Below are positions 25,159-33,558 of a stretch of 64,000 nucleotides of DNA, piece after piece. The first letter of the stretch is position 1. Each line of letters opens with the position of its first letter. Both the position numbers and the translations under genes were made by a program. The notes beneath the pieces are model-generated. The model was given only the letters and a program-made list of their open reading frames with translations. It did not search any database and was not told the origin of the DNA. The stretch comes from Brevibacillus brevis (lineage in GTDB: Bacteria > Bacillota > Bacilli > Brevibacillales > Brevibacillaceae): assembly GCF_022026395.1 (NCBI RefSeq), contig NZ_CP041767.1, positions 4,663,501-4,727,500 of the forward strand, written 5' to 3'.

Positions 25159-26339
25159 TGCTGAGCAGCCCCTTCCCTTGCGCTAAAACGAATGATCAGC
25201 CGATCTTCCGCATATTTCGCTCCTGTAACCCGTCGTCCCATTAATACGCGTGGCAAGATGACTTTTCGTTTGTAGGCACCTGCATTTACGGTCAATTCAT
25301 CCCCTGTTTGCGTTAAATCCAAGGCTGCTTTATCCACAAAAGGAATCATCAGCTCCAAATGCAGCTCGCCGTCCACTTCTCGAATCAGTTCCGTTCTGCC
25401 CTGATAAAGCCTGGCCGATGGGTCTTCTGTTCCAAAAACGATATCTGCCAATTCTTCTAAAACAGGAAGCCCAATCACTTCTTTTGGCATCATCGGTGCT
25501 TTCAAAATCGGCAGCGGCTGAAAGTTTTCCACGATTTCGTTCTCATACTTTCGTTGCAGTTCTCGCCAGTGGGCAAAAAAGCCTTCTCCTGCTTCGTCCG
25601 GAAGCACCCGATTCACGATGATGGCATCCGTATTGAACCCGAACAGATTCAAGTACGTGAACGATCGCTTTGCTTCCGCAAGCACCATTTTCTCCGGGTT
25701 TACTACGATCCTCACTGATGTAATCTCCGGGTCCAAAACAATGTGTTGCATTTCCTCCAGCCCTCGAGCGAGCTGCTCGACACTGTCTAGTACATCATCA
25801 GAAGGAAGCTCTACTTTGTTGACGATCTTGGCCACTGGGCGAACCAGTTTGATTAGCTTGCGCTCGGTCGGAAAAATTTTCTCCAGCCACCAATTCAATA
25901 CATTCGGATAACTAAGCAGGCGCAGTGTTTCCCCGGTTGGGGCACAATCCACTACCAGGACGTCGAACTTCCCGCTCATAGCGTGTTCCTTGATCTGTAG
26001 TAAACTGAACATTTCCTCCATGCCAGGAAAAACGAGCATCTCTTCCGTTGTAATATCAGTCAGCTGTGCTTTGTCGAGCAGTGTTGTCAGCCATCCCTGA
26101 ACGGCTCCCCAGTTGCGCTCGGTTTCCCGCAAGCTGTTTACTTCCTGGCCCCATAAATTTTCACTGATTGGTACGGGATCTGGACCGATCACAGTCCCCA
26201 ATGAATCTGCCAAACTGTGTGCGGCATCCGTACTGAGTACGAGTGTCCTCTTTCCCTGCTTTGCCAGCTTCACAGCCGTTGCTGCTGCAACACTCGTCTT
26301 CCCAACCCCACCTTTACCGGTGTAAATGACGATTCTCAT
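25155..26339 (-). CDS. ArsA/GET3 family ATPase with C-terminal HSP20-like domain
   Basis: The deviant P-loop GKGGVGKTS is at residues 8-16 and the switch motif STDAAHSLADSLG near 38-50, followed by VVDCAPTGETLRLL near 120. The last 85 residues form a small beta domain (DGELHLELMIPF, VNAGAYKRKVILP, EDRLIIRFS) as in the ArsA_HSP20 type. There is only one ATPase half, as in GET3-like proteins, and no arsB, arsC or arsR nearby, so arsenite export is unlikely. ATG 26339 has AAGGAG upstream and is preferred to a codon at 26357. It is under the same operator as the MarR gene. Confidence 0.8.
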   Translation of the reverse strand: MRIVIYTGKGGVGKTSVAAATAVKLAKQGKRTLVLSTDAAHSLADSLGTVIGPDPVPISENLWGQEVNSLRETERNWGAVQGWLTTLLDKAQLTDITTEEMLVFPGMEEMFSLLQIKEHAMSGKFDVLVVDCAPTGETLRLLSYPNVLNWWLEKIFPTERKLIKLVRPVAKIVNKVELPSDDVLDSVEQLARGLEEMQHIVLDPEITSVRIVVNPEKMVLAEAKRSFTYLNLFGFNTDAIIVNRVLPDEAGEGFFAHWRELQRKYENEIVENFQPLPILKAPMMPKEVIGLPVLEELADIVFGTEDPSARLYQGRTELIREVDGELHLELMIPFVDKAALDLTQTGDELTVNAGAYKRKVILPRVLMGRRVTGAKYAEDRLIIRFSAREGAAQH

Positions 26340-26368
26340 CTCGACTCTCTCCTTCACGATCCATTTAA

Positions 26369-26386
26369 TACGATTTCGTAGTAATT
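26369..26386. promoter_or_regulatory. MarR operator copy 1, upstream of the ArsA-like gene
   Basis: TACGATTTCGTAGTAATT, with core inverted repeat TACGA-TT-TCGTA. The same 18 bases recur at 26911-26928 in front of the MarR gene. Confidence 0.75.
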
Positions 26387-26415
26387 AGACAAAAAAAGAA
26401 GCAGGCTCGATCAGA

Positions 26416-26892
26416 CTATTCCTCAATGTTGATCTTGATGGAACGAACCTTTGTTTCACGAGGCTTGACAGGTCCTCCGTCCTGAAATACCTTGGCGGCT
26501 TTGAGTAAAAGGGTAGTGAATTGCTCCATTTCTTCCGGCGTAAATGCCTCTTGAAGCCTTCCCAGCATCGTCAGCATCATTTGCTCCGATTCTTTGGCGA
26601 GCTGTTTGCCTGGTTGTGTTAGCGTGACGAGCTTCACCCGTTGATCCTCTACAGAGGTAGCCCTCGCGATGTATCCCTTGCGTTCAAGCCGTTTCGCGAT
26701 GCTAGTCATCGAACTAAGCGGCGCCCCCATCTCCGCAGCCAGCTCTGACATCGTCAAGTCTCCGCGGAAAAGCAGGATGAGGAGGGTCGACAAATCAGAG
26801 CGAGTCAGTTTTTCTTCCAGCTGCATCGTATCGGACATAAAGGCGAACGGACGTAAACCGGTTTTCAGAAAGAGGTCGTATAGTTGATGCAT
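26416..26892 (-). CDS. MarR family transcriptional regulator, 158 aa
   Basis: A MarR winged helix spans about residues 30-130 (MSELAAEMGAPLSSMTSIAKRLERKGYIAR, of which MSELAAEMGAPLSSMTSIA is the recognition helix region; DQRVKLV is the wing). The start ATG at 26892 follows AGGAGTCGCCGGT. An 18-base operator lies 19 bases upstream of the start and another in front of the downstream ArsA-like gene, which indicates autoregulation and control of that operon. The inducer is unknown; no cysteine is placed for redox sensing. Confidence 0.85.
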   Translation of the reverse strand: MHQLYDLFLKTGLRPFAFMSDTMQLEEKLTRSDLSTLLILLFRGDLTMSELAAEMGAPLSSMTSIAKRLERKGYIARATSVEDQRVKLVTLTQPGKQLAKESEQMMLTMLGRLQEAFTPEEMEQFTTLLLKAAKVFQDGGPVKPRETKVRSIKINIEE

Positions 26893-26910
26893 ACCGGCGA
26901 CTCCTTTTAG

Positions 26911-26928
26911 TACGATTTCGTAGTAATT
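26911..26928. promoter_or_regulatory. MarR operator copy 2, upstream of the MarR gene
   Basis: Identical 18-base TACGATTTCGTAGTAATT, placed to block transcription of the regulator itself. Confidence 0.75.
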
Positions 26929-26978
26929 TCTATCTTCAATTTATTACATATTTTAGGGAATGTCAACAGGCGTAAAAA

Positions 26979-27008
26979 GTATACCATGCTGGGCTGACGT
27001 ACATATTA
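26979..27008 (+). promoter_or_regulatory. Candidate sigma-G promoter of sspH
   Basis: GTATA (26979-26983), 18-base spacer, CATATTA (27002-27008), 31 bases upstream of the sspH start. It fits the forespore sigma factor pattern loosely. Confidence 0.4.
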
Positions 27009-27038
27009 AAACTGTTACAAATGACAGGAGGAATCAAA

Positions 27039-27227
27039 ATGAATATACAGCGCGCGAAAGAAATCGCCGCTTCGCCCGTTATGGCGAATGTTACCTGCGA
27101 CGGAATACCTGTATACATCCAGCATATCGATGATGACAACGACATGGCGAGGATTTACCCGCTCAACCAGCCGGATCAGGAGATGAGTGTTCCTGTAGCC
27201 AGCTTGCGGGAGCATAGTGAGTACTGA
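27039..27227 (+). CDS. sspH: Small acid-soluble spore protein, H type
   Basis: A 62-residue forespore protein of the SspH family, beginning MNIQRAKEIAASPVMANVTC and carrying VYIQHID and ARIYPL blocks typical of the family. The start ATG at 27039 follows AGGAGGAATCAAA; a start six codons earlier has no ribosome binding site. H-type SASPs are minor spore-core proteins made late in sporulation. A strong terminator follows. It shows that the host forms endospores. Confidence 0.9.
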   Translation: MNIQRAKEIAASPVMANVTCDGIPVYIQHIDDDNDMARIYPLNQPDQEMSVPVASLREHSEY

Positions 27228-27247
27228 TTTTTGTCACGACAACGATG

Positions 27248-27290
27248 GAGGGGACCTGTAGCGAATATGCAGGTCCCCTCGTCTTTTTCT
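27248..27290 (+). terminator. Terminator of sspH
   Basis: Perfect 11-base arms GAGGGGACCTG and CAGGTCCCCTC with an 11-base loop and a T-rich tail. Confidence 0.8.
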
Positions 27291-27310
27291 TTTTCATTGT
27301 ACAAATGGCC

Positions 27311-29494
27311 TTACAGCAAGCCTTGGATGAACGGCAGCTCCAAATTCTCGATCATTTTTTTCTGACTCGCCGCCAATTTTGCTGCGATCTGCTCCTTGCG
27401 TGCGATTGCCTCCCAGGTGCAGGAAAGAATTCGTTCACCTAATTGCGGCTCGCCTGTTGACACGATGAGCTCTGGGAGATCCAGTGAATAAGCGAAGTCA
27501 ATGCCCTTAATGCGGTACGCCAAACAAACGAACGGAACACCCGCAGCGGCACTCAACACATTCGCATGCAACTTAAAGTTGATCGTCGCCTGAAAGCCTT
27601 TCATCAGTTGCAGCATTCGTTTATGATCGTGCAGCTCCAGGTCGAGGATTGTATGAGCTGGATCGTCGATTTTTTTGTACAGTCTTTTAATGGCTTCCCG
27701 ATCCGGTCCCCACATGGTGAGCAAGTGGATATCGTAGCCTGCCTTGATCAGCTTCTTGGCTGCATGTACAAGCCCATCCTCTACTGCGGTCTCGTTTTTC
27801 CCATAAATCCGGTTATAGGACGTACCCCAGTTGATGCCAATCGTGGATCGCTTGCTTTTATCTACCACTGTTGGCAATGATGCGGGGAGAAGCAGCATCC
27901 CCGGGTCTCCGCTAATCGCTGCCCTTTCTCCCACTCCCGCTTGCTGGAGGTATTGGAGTGTAAGTGGTCCGCGTACACCAAAAAACGTGGCGTGCTCAGC
28001 GATTTTTTGCAGCATGTGGCTCATTTTATCTTGGCCAGTAATCAGCTTGTTCGTCAATCTGCCGGAAGAATCCAGCTCGACTTGATCTTGCGAATCAAAT
28101 CCGCTTCCCCAGACCCATAGATTTTTTTTCTGTTCAACAGCACGATAAGCTACATCCACATACCCCGGGATGAGAAGCGATCCTCCCCCCAAAACGACGG
28201 TGTCATATGGGCTTAAATCCTTCAGATCAACCCCGGGCAGGGAAGGTATTACCTTGTATTGTGTAGGGTCGAGGTATTTGCATGACAAATCGTAAAAGGC
28301 ATGCCACATCAGCTCATCGCCCAAATTGTTGAAACCTAACCAGCCAACGTACAAAATTTTTTTCATGCTTGCCGCCCCCCCTCCATTCTTTATTTGTGCA
28401 TAAACGGTAAGCAAGGAGGCACATTTTTGCGTGATATGAAAATGGTTTTGAATCCACGCTCTTCCTTTACCTCCTATTTCCTTCAATTGACTCCGGTCGC
28501 TACATGCTTGACGCAAAGCACTATCAATCAACGAAGGAGACGGCTTCTGCACGGAGGAATGGTCACCGAAGTAACAGTCCCAAGCCAACTCGTAAGACGA
28601 AGGTTCGACCAAACCGACGTAGCCATGATTACCGATTGCAAGCACAGGCTTTCCACACGCCATCGCTTCGAGTGCGACCCTCCCTGTTCCAATCACCAAA
28701 TCACTGATTTCGTAATACGGCCGGACATCTGTTTGCTCCCCCACAATGTGAATATAGGGCTCCCCAGCGGCTTTATTCAGAGCTTTGGCCAACTCATGAA
28801 CATGAATGGCCTGGGCACCTGAACCCACCACCACGATATGCAGGTTGGGGATTTCACTCCGCAGTGTTTTGGTTGCCCGCAACACCATGTTGCACACCGT
28901 CGCTTTTTGCCAAGCCAACCGGCTCACGTACGTAACCACCATGGCATTAGGCGGCAATGACGGCACATCAGCCTTACTTGCAGAGCCAGACTGAAACTCT
29001 TCCACATCAACCCCATTGGAAATGAGTGTGGTTTTTACCCCTCTCCTTTGCCAGAATAGTTGGACAGGCTTACTCACACTGATAACAGCGGAGCAGAGCT
29101 GGGCTACTTTTATCGCCTCATCCTTTGGATAGTACGTTCCATGCAAGGTGAACACGACAGGAATGCCGAGCTCATTGGCTGCCGTAGCAGCAAGAAAACC
29201 TGATGGCGTCTGGTGCACATGGACGATGGTAATACGATGCTTCTTCATACATGCACGGTAACACTCGATCAGATGCTGTCTGCGTGCCTGGAGCGGCTCA
29301 CGTGCGGATTCTATTGGTTCTATCAAAAAGCCTGCATCAACAAATTCTTGGTAAAAAGGGCCATTGCCACCTGCATAAAACAGTTGCACGCCTTTTTTCC
29401 TCAATGCTTTACCCATGCTAAGAACATATGTCTCCGTTCCGCCTGTCCTCAAACTGTCCAGCACCATCAATATCCGATCATTACTGCTAGTCAA
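27311..29494 (-). CDS. GT4 glycosyltransferase fused to CsaB-type polysaccharide pyruvyltransferase
   Basis: Residues 1-375 are a GT4 glycosyltransferase (LDSLRTGGTETYV near 13, TYVSRLAWQK near 190, and the donor-binding EAMACGKPVLAIGNHG near 285). Residues 377-727 are a polysaccharide pyruvyltransferase: ILYVGWLGFNNLGDELMW, VVLGGGSLLIPG, FFGVRGPLTLQYL, and NFKLHANVLSAAAGVPFV. CsaB-type enzymes add a pyruvate ketal to a cell-wall or spore polymer sugar. The join (KNGGGAASMKK) falls on a G7 tract with a ribosome binding site and an internal ATG at 28366. The start is TTG at 29494 with GGGAGG upstream. It is the last gene of a glycosylation operon. Confidence 0.75.
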   Translation of the reverse strand: MTSSNDRILMVLDSLRTGGTETYVLSMGKALRKKGVQLFYAGGNGPFYQEFVDAGFLIEPIESAREPLQARRQHLIECYRACMKKHRITIVHVHQTPSGFLAATAANELGIPVVFTLHGTYYPKDEAIKVAQLCSAVISVSKPVQLFWQRRGVKTTLISNGVDVEEFQSGSASKADVPSLPPNAMVVTYVSRLAWQKATVCNMVLRATKTLRSEIPNLHIVVVGSGAQAIHVHELAKALNKAAGEPYIHIVGEQTDVRPYYEISDLVIGTGRVALEAMACGKPVLAIGNHGYVGLVEPSSYELAWDCYFGDHSSVQKPSPSLIDSALRQACSDRSQLKEIGGKGRAWIQNHFHITQKCASLLTVYAQIKNGGGAASMKKILYVGWLGFNNLGDELMWHAFYDLSCKYLDPTQYKVIPSLPGVDLKDLSPYDTVVLGGGSLLIPGYVDVAYRAVEQKKNLWVWGSGFDSQDQVELDSSGRLTNKLITGQDKMSHMLQKIAEHATFFGVRGPLTLQYLQQAGVGERAAISGDPGMLLLPASLPTVVDKSKRSTIGINWGTSYNRIYGKNETAVEDGLVHAAKKLIKAGYDIHLLTMWGPDREAIKRLYKKIDDPAHTILDLELHDHKRMLQLMKGFQATINFKLHANVLSAAAGVPFVCLAYRIKGIDFAYSLDLPELIVSTGEPQLGERILSCTWEAIARKEQIAAKLAASQKKMIENLELPFIQGLL
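28366..28381 (-). promoter_or_regulatory. G7 tract, internal ribosome binding site and ATG at the GT4/pyruvyltransferase junction
   Basis: The minus strand reads GGA, seven G in all, CGGCAAGC, ATG. With six G the GT4 frame would stop at a TGA overlapping this ATG as ATGA, an ordinary two-gene arrangement. Confidence 0.55.
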
Positions 29495-29498
29495 CTTT

Positions 29499-30212
29499 TT
29501 ACCCTCCCTTCTTCCGATAATAGTGGGCCGAACGCTGCTCAGCGTGGGTGCGGTAATAATACAATGCTTCTGCTATATTGTTCACGCCTGCTCTCGCATT
29601 CAAAGCTTTGGCGATAAATTCGTAGTCTTCTGCACCCTCAATCCGGCGTGTCGGGCCACCAATCTGGTCAAACAATCGCCCTCGAAACATGCAGGTTCCG
29701 TGACAGACGCAGTGTCCCCCGTTTCCGTATACTTTGCGAATGTCATCGCCGTACTTGATCCATCCAGCAAGCTGCTTATTTTCCGGCTGATCGGACGAAA
29801 ACGCGTAGTAATTCGTACCGACCAAATCGACCTGGGGATGATTTTTCAAGTATTCAACCTGCCGCGAAAGACGCAGGATATGGGAGAAATCATCCGAGTC
29901 CTGAATCGCGATGAACTCGCCTCTGCTCAGGTAATGCCCGACGTTGATGGCACCCGAAAAGCCAATATTGCGAGGGAGCTCATGAATCAGCACCTGATTC
30001 TCTCTTGGAAAAAAACTTTTACTCTCTTCCAGCCATTCTCTGGCCACTTCTACGGAATGATCTGTCGATGCATCATCGATCAGGACAATCTCCCAATTCT
30101 CATAGGTTTGCTGGAGGATGCTGTCCAAGCATTCACGTATATAAGCAGCCCTATTGAAATTGGTAATGACAACACTTACCAGACCTTCTATTCTCTCTCT
30201 TGCCACTTTCAT
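29499..30212 (-). CDS. Family 2 glycosyltransferase, 237 aa
   Basis: A GT-A fold enzyme: VVITNFNRAAYIRECLDSIL near residues 13-33, EIVLIDDASTDHS near 40-52, and the metal-binding AIQDSDDFSH near 100. Near the C-terminus GAEDYEFIAKAL supplies the catalytic-base region. There is no membrane anchor. The start is either ATG 30212 or GTG 30206 (better spaced from AGGAGG). It lies four bases upstream of the GT4-pyruvyltransferase gene. It adds one sugar of the operon's glycan. Confidence 0.8.
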   Translation of the reverse strand: MKVARERIEGLVSVVITNFNRAAYIRECLDSILQQTYENWEIVLIDDASTDHSVEVAREWLEESKSFFPRENQVLIHELPRNIGFSGAINVGHYLSRGEFIAIQDSDDFSHILRLSRQVEYLKNHPQVDLVGTNYYAFSSDQPENKQLAGWIKYGDDIRKVYGNGGHCVCHGTCMFRGRLFDQIGGPTRRIEGAEDYEFIAKALNARAGVNNIAEALYYYRTHAEQRSAHYYRKKGG

Positions 30213-30251
30213 TTCCTCCTTCCAGTCTTCTTGTTTTCAAATCGCATCACG

Positions 30252-31760
30252 TCACCGCTCATTTGCCAGAAACTGCAAAGCTTCCACGTGGTCACCCGCA
30301 ATCTGTTCGACGGCAGGGGGCATTCCAGAGCTGGCGAAGTGTTTTTCTGGCCGGAGTCGGTTGGAGGTGAAGCTGTTCACCTGATGAACCAATTCCATCT
30401 TTACACCTGCTTGTGCGTATGCTGCTTGGGCTTTTGGCGGGCAGAGCAGTATGGGCCACCCGAGCGGAGCAACCGCTTCCCTTCGTAAGGCAAAGGGGAC
30501 GGTCACCATAGACCCGATCCCCAAATCCTTACGATTTAAAGCCAAGTTGAGAGCTTGGCGACAAGCCACAAAGACATTGTCTACGCAAGGTTGATTCAGA
30601 AATACAGAAACGTCATTTAGGGCCACATCCACGCCGCACTCGCATGCGAGAACAAATGGATACAGATCATAGGCGGTTATAATCGTATCCGCATCGACAA
30701 ACAACAGGATGTCGCCTTTCGACAGACTTGCTCCAATTGCCCGTCCTGTATCTACACCCAATGCATAAGGGAACTCTACGGTCGTCGCGCCGCATTCACG
30801 GGCAAGCTGTGCCGTTTGATCAATCGAGCCATTGACGACCACGATAATTTCAACAGGCTCCAGCCGAAGAACTTCACGGATCACTTGCTGGATCGTCGCT
30901 GCCTCGTTTAGGGCTGGAATGATCACCGATACCGTCTTCCCACCGTAAAGAGTTGTTCGTCGCAAGGGCCATTTGCCTACCTGCATCACAGGCATACCCC
31001 AGTTTTTACCGCCCACATTCTCTGCTACATCTCTTCGCCGACCTCCATCGGACAGTCCGCCGCGAAAAGGAAGACGCGAGACGAGATCAAGCTGTTCGGC
31101 AATCACCAGCTTTTCATACAAAGAGAGCTCTTTGAGCAACGAACCGTGAAGCTGTGGCAAAAACATCCGTTCTTCCGTCCCTGTTCCCATGGTTTGCGCG
31201 GTAATGGACAGCCCGCTCATGACCGCCCGCTTGTGCGCTTCGGCAGGCTGTGCCAACTGTTCCACTCCGATTTTGGAAAGTGCCTCTCTGGTTATTGCGT
31301 GAGGTGTGTCAAGCAAGGAAGCTTCGCGCAGATCAGCGCGACCGAAGAGGTTATTTACCAGCAGGGAAAAACTGTGGATGGGCCTTGGTTTTGTCATCCT
31401 CCTGTGTCGCAGATCATGCTGGGGCAAAACGACCTGTGCATTGCCATATAAAATCGGGAACAAGAAGCGCTGCAATCCAGACAGCGTTTCGATTTGTTCT
31501 TCGCCGAGAAAAAGCAGGACACTCCCTTTTGCATGCTTGGCAGCCTCTCTCCGCCATGAGAATAGATTCTCGACTGCCTCTGCAAGAACGACGCGCACAC
31601 CTGCTTCATGTTCCAGTGCCCTTTTCGAAATCACGATGATCTCCAGAGGTGCAAGCTGTTTACATACCGCAATCAGCTTTGGCAAATGAGCTGTCCCATG
31701 CACGGCAGGAATTAGAATGGATAGGGGCACTTGGCCCCTTCTCCCTTGCTGCTCTGCCAT
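30252..31760 (-). CDS. Tandem GT2-like glycosyltransferase, 502 aa
   Basis: Two GT2-like halves. The C-terminal half (about 265-490) is complete: VSVIIPALNEAATIQQVI, EIIVVVNGSIDQT and LLFVDADT with the metal DxD. The N-terminal half (about 10-230) begins SILIPAVHGTAHLPKLIAVC and has LLFLGEEQ where DxD would be, so it is probably inactive or regulatory. The start ATG overlaps the upstream stop as TAATG, coupling it to the 65-aa protein. Cytosolic. Confidence 0.75.
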   Translation of the reverse strand: MAEQQGRRGQVPLSILIPAVHGTAHLPKLIAVCKQLAPLEIIVISKRALEHEAGVRVVLAEAVENLFSWRREAAKHAKGSVLLFLGEEQIETLSGLQRFLFPILYGNAQVVLPQHDLRHRRMTKPRPIHSFSLLVNNLFGRADLREASLLDTPHAITREALSKIGVEQLAQPAEAHKRAVMSGLSITAQTMGTGTEERMFLPQLHGSLLKELSLYEKLVIAEQLDLVSRLPFRGGLSDGGRRRDVAENVGGKNWGMPVMQVGKWPLRRTTLYGGKTVSVIIPALNEAATIQQVIREVLRLEPVEIIVVVNGSIDQTAQLARECGATTVEFPYALGVDTGRAIGASLSKGDILLFVDADTIITAYDLYPFVLACECGVDVALNDVSVFLNQPCVDNVFVACRQALNLALNRKDLGIGSMVTVPFALRREAVAPLGWPILLCPPKAQAAYAQAGVKMELVHQVNSFTSNRLRPEKHFASSGMPPAVEQIAGDHVEALQFLANER

Positions 31761-31957
31761 TAGAGAACGCGCACATACGTGATGCGATCGAGTTGAAATA
31801 CCACTGTTTGGCCACCGCCATAGCCGGGCTCACTTGCTGCAAGCACGGTTAATGTCGAATTGGTCACGCCGAGCAACTCACCGGTAGTCACGTCCAATCC
31901 GGTTATGACTTGTACACTATCGCCTATAAACGTTCTCAATTTCTGAACATAGTTCAT
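31760..31957 (-). CDS. Small beta-barrel-like protein, 65 aa
   Basis: A short, Val/Thr-rich protein: GDSVQVITGLDVTTGELLG, then VVFQLDRITYVRVL at the end. The pattern of one small SH3-like barrel resembles DUF2642-type proteins found at spore surfaces and in other Bacillota. Its tail matches that of the next upstream protein (INYV/ITYV). The start ATG at 31957 has AAGGAGGAGAAGACAA. It is coupled by TAATG to the glycosyltransferase. Confidence 0.65.
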   Translation of the reverse strand: MNYVQKLRTFIGDSVQVITGLDVTTGELLGVTNSTLTVLAASEPGYGGGQTVVFQLDRITYVRVL

Positions 31958-31971
31958 TTGTCTTCTCCTCC

Positions 31972-32346
31972 TTACACCTCATGAACATAATTAATTTGCG
32001 TGAAACGAATCAGCACACGTGTACCGCTTGACTCTATGATTTCAGCATAGTCCCGGCCAACCTCGTTCAGGACCCCTGTGACACTTCCTGCATCTGTTCC
32101 CAGCTCGACGGTTTCATGCAAATAGCGCAGCAGCACTTTACGAAAAGAATCTTGTCGCAAATCACTGTGGTTTTCTTGCAGAAACGCGGCGAATTCTTCT
32201 GCATACAGCTCTTTGCGAAGCGAACAACGAACTGCTTCTTCCTTCTCATTTTCGACTTCTTCGTCTCTTTGGTCTTTTCCCCAAACGAGACGTCGCAGCC
32301 CTTGAAAATACTCTTTCAACTCTTTTTCATTCACAATTATTTTCAT
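31972..32346 (-). CDS. Hypothetical protein with C-terminal barrel related to the 65-aa neighbour
   Basis: An acidic-basic helical N-terminal part (KELKEYFQGLRRLVWGK, EEVENEKEEAV) of about 70 residues and a C-terminal part, ELGTDAGSVTGVLNEVGRDY and RVLIRFTQINYVHEV, resembling the next protein. It is the first gene of the five-gene glycosylation operon. AAGGAGATG lies 12 bases upstream of ATG 32346. It might recruit the glycosyltransferases or be their acceptor; this is inference from order alone. Confidence 0.6.
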   Translation of the reverse strand: MKIIVNEKELKEYFQGLRRLVWGKDQRDEEVENEKEEAVRCSLRKELYAEEFAAFLQENHSDLRQDSFRKVLLRYLHETVELGTDAGSVTGVLNEVGRDYAEIIESSGTRVLIRFTQINYVHEV

Positions 32347-32395
32347 CTGGTCACTCTCATCTCCTTGATCCTACTCTTTTGATTTTTTTTCGCCG

Positions 32396-32414
32396 CTTGT
32401 ACACGGTATACAAG
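32396..32414. promoter_or_regulatory. Imperfect 19-base palindrome upstream of the glycosylation operon
   Basis: CTTGTACACGGTATACAAG, 50 bases upstream of the first gene. Its core TGTACACnGTATAC recurs at 58306-58319. The shape is that of a GntR-type operator, but the regulator is unknown. Confidence 0.45.
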
Positions 32415-32492
32415 TAAGTTCAAAAACGTACTAGGACAACTGTGTAATTTTTTGGTTTTAATGAAAAGTTCACAGGGTTTTTACCGAAAAAC

Positions 32493-32522
32493 AAAAAAAG
32501 ACTGCGAAAAGTATTCGCAGCC
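32493..32522 (-). terminator. Terminator after the ArAE-type gene
   Basis: Minus-strand stem GCTGCGAA/TTCGCAGT with a 5-base loop followed by seven T. Confidence 0.75.
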
Positions 32523-32568
32523 TTCCTTCTGTATTCTACAACTCTTTCATTGTTACGTACTGTTCTGT

Positions 32569-33558
32569 CTAACTCTTTGCCACCTGTGCCTTTTCGTCCC
32601 TGTTCTTGCCTAGCTCATGCTTGATGAACAAATAGCTCTCAATTTCCCGAAGGAGGTAGAACAGCGAGGCACGCGTCTCAAATTCCTCTCGCGTTCGCGG
32701 CAAATCTGCTGCCTTGATCTCCTCTTGCATCACGCGCAGTTGGTCGATAAAGCGGTAGGCGGTATTGCCCGGATGTACCGAGTCGCTGATTCGCTCAAGA
32801 AAATCTGCGATCCGATGGCTCTCCGCCACCTGATTGTCCAAGGAAGAGACGATCGGCATCATGCGTTCCAGTAGCTCGAACTGCTTTTGCCGCATCACAA
32901 AATACTCGTAGTACGAATCGTTACGACGGCCCAATCGATTGCCAACATCTCGTGAAGCCAAACGAATCGCCGTTTCCAATACACCATTTGTTTCGATCAA
33001 TTCTTTCCCGTCCCACTCACTTTCCCCGTGACGCAAGTAGTAGCAGAACTCCCGCAAGATTTTGCTGAACAGCTTCTCCACCTTTACTTGCATCCCTTTT
33101 AGCTCTTTATCCAGGCTCGGCATGTACAGATTGACCAGTAGGGCTACACCCACACCGATGACGAGCAAAGCGACCTCATTTAGCAATAGCATCCCGTCGA
33201 TTCTCTTTGAAGAATACAGATGCATAAGCACAACCATGCTGTTGACGAAGCCTTCCTGAATGCCAAAACGTACCGCGAGCGGCAAGAAAAGCAAAATGAA
33301 AAGGAGAATGGCAATCGGCGTATAGCCCATAAGGGAAAACAGGCAGACACCGATTCCCAGACCCAATAAACTGGCCAGAATCCGATTCCACGCTGTCTGA
33401 AACGATTGCTTGACTGTTACCTGAATACACAAGATCGTAATGATCCCCGCTGAAGAAGCAAACATCAAGCCTAGCTGCTGGGCGATCAGAATCGAGATAG
33501 CCGTTCCAATGGCTGTTTTTAACGTACGATAACCAATTTTAAACTTGAGAAAGCCCAG
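32569..33558 (-). CDS. Aromatic acid exporter (ArAE/DUF939) family protein, probable CTG start
   Basis: Several N-terminal membrane segments (about 15-130) are followed by a soluble helical domain of about 200 residues, as in YqjA-type ArAE proteins. The first ATG/TTG in frame (33468) would cut off the first membrane helix. Open frame upstream encodes GFLKFKIGYRTLKTAIGTAI, the conserved family N-terminus, and the only sensible initiator is CTG at 33558, eight bases after GGAGGGG. That gives 329 residues. It probably exports small organic acids or stress metabolites. Single gene unit. Confidence 0.75.
   Translation of the reverse strand: MGFLKFKIGYRTLKTAIGTAISILIAQQLGLMFASSAGIITILCIQVTVKQSFQTAWNRILASLLGLGIGVCLFSLMGYTPIAILLFILLFLPLAVRFGIQEGFVNSMVVLMHLYSSKRIDGMLLLNEVALLVIGVGVALLVNLYMPSLDKELKGMQVKVEKLFSKILREFCYYLRHGESEWDGKELIETNGVLETAIRLASRDVGNRLGRRNDSYYEYFVMRQKQFELLERMMPIVSSLDNQVAESHRIADFLERISDSVHPGNTAYRFIDQLRVMQEEIKAADLPRTREEFETRASLFYLLREIESYLFIKHELGKNRDEKAQVAKS

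Noticed and set aside
25155..26339. Arsenite efflux ATPase
   Set aside because: Only one ATPase half, an HSP20-like tail, and no arsB, arsR or arsC nearby; regulated by a MarR protein instead.
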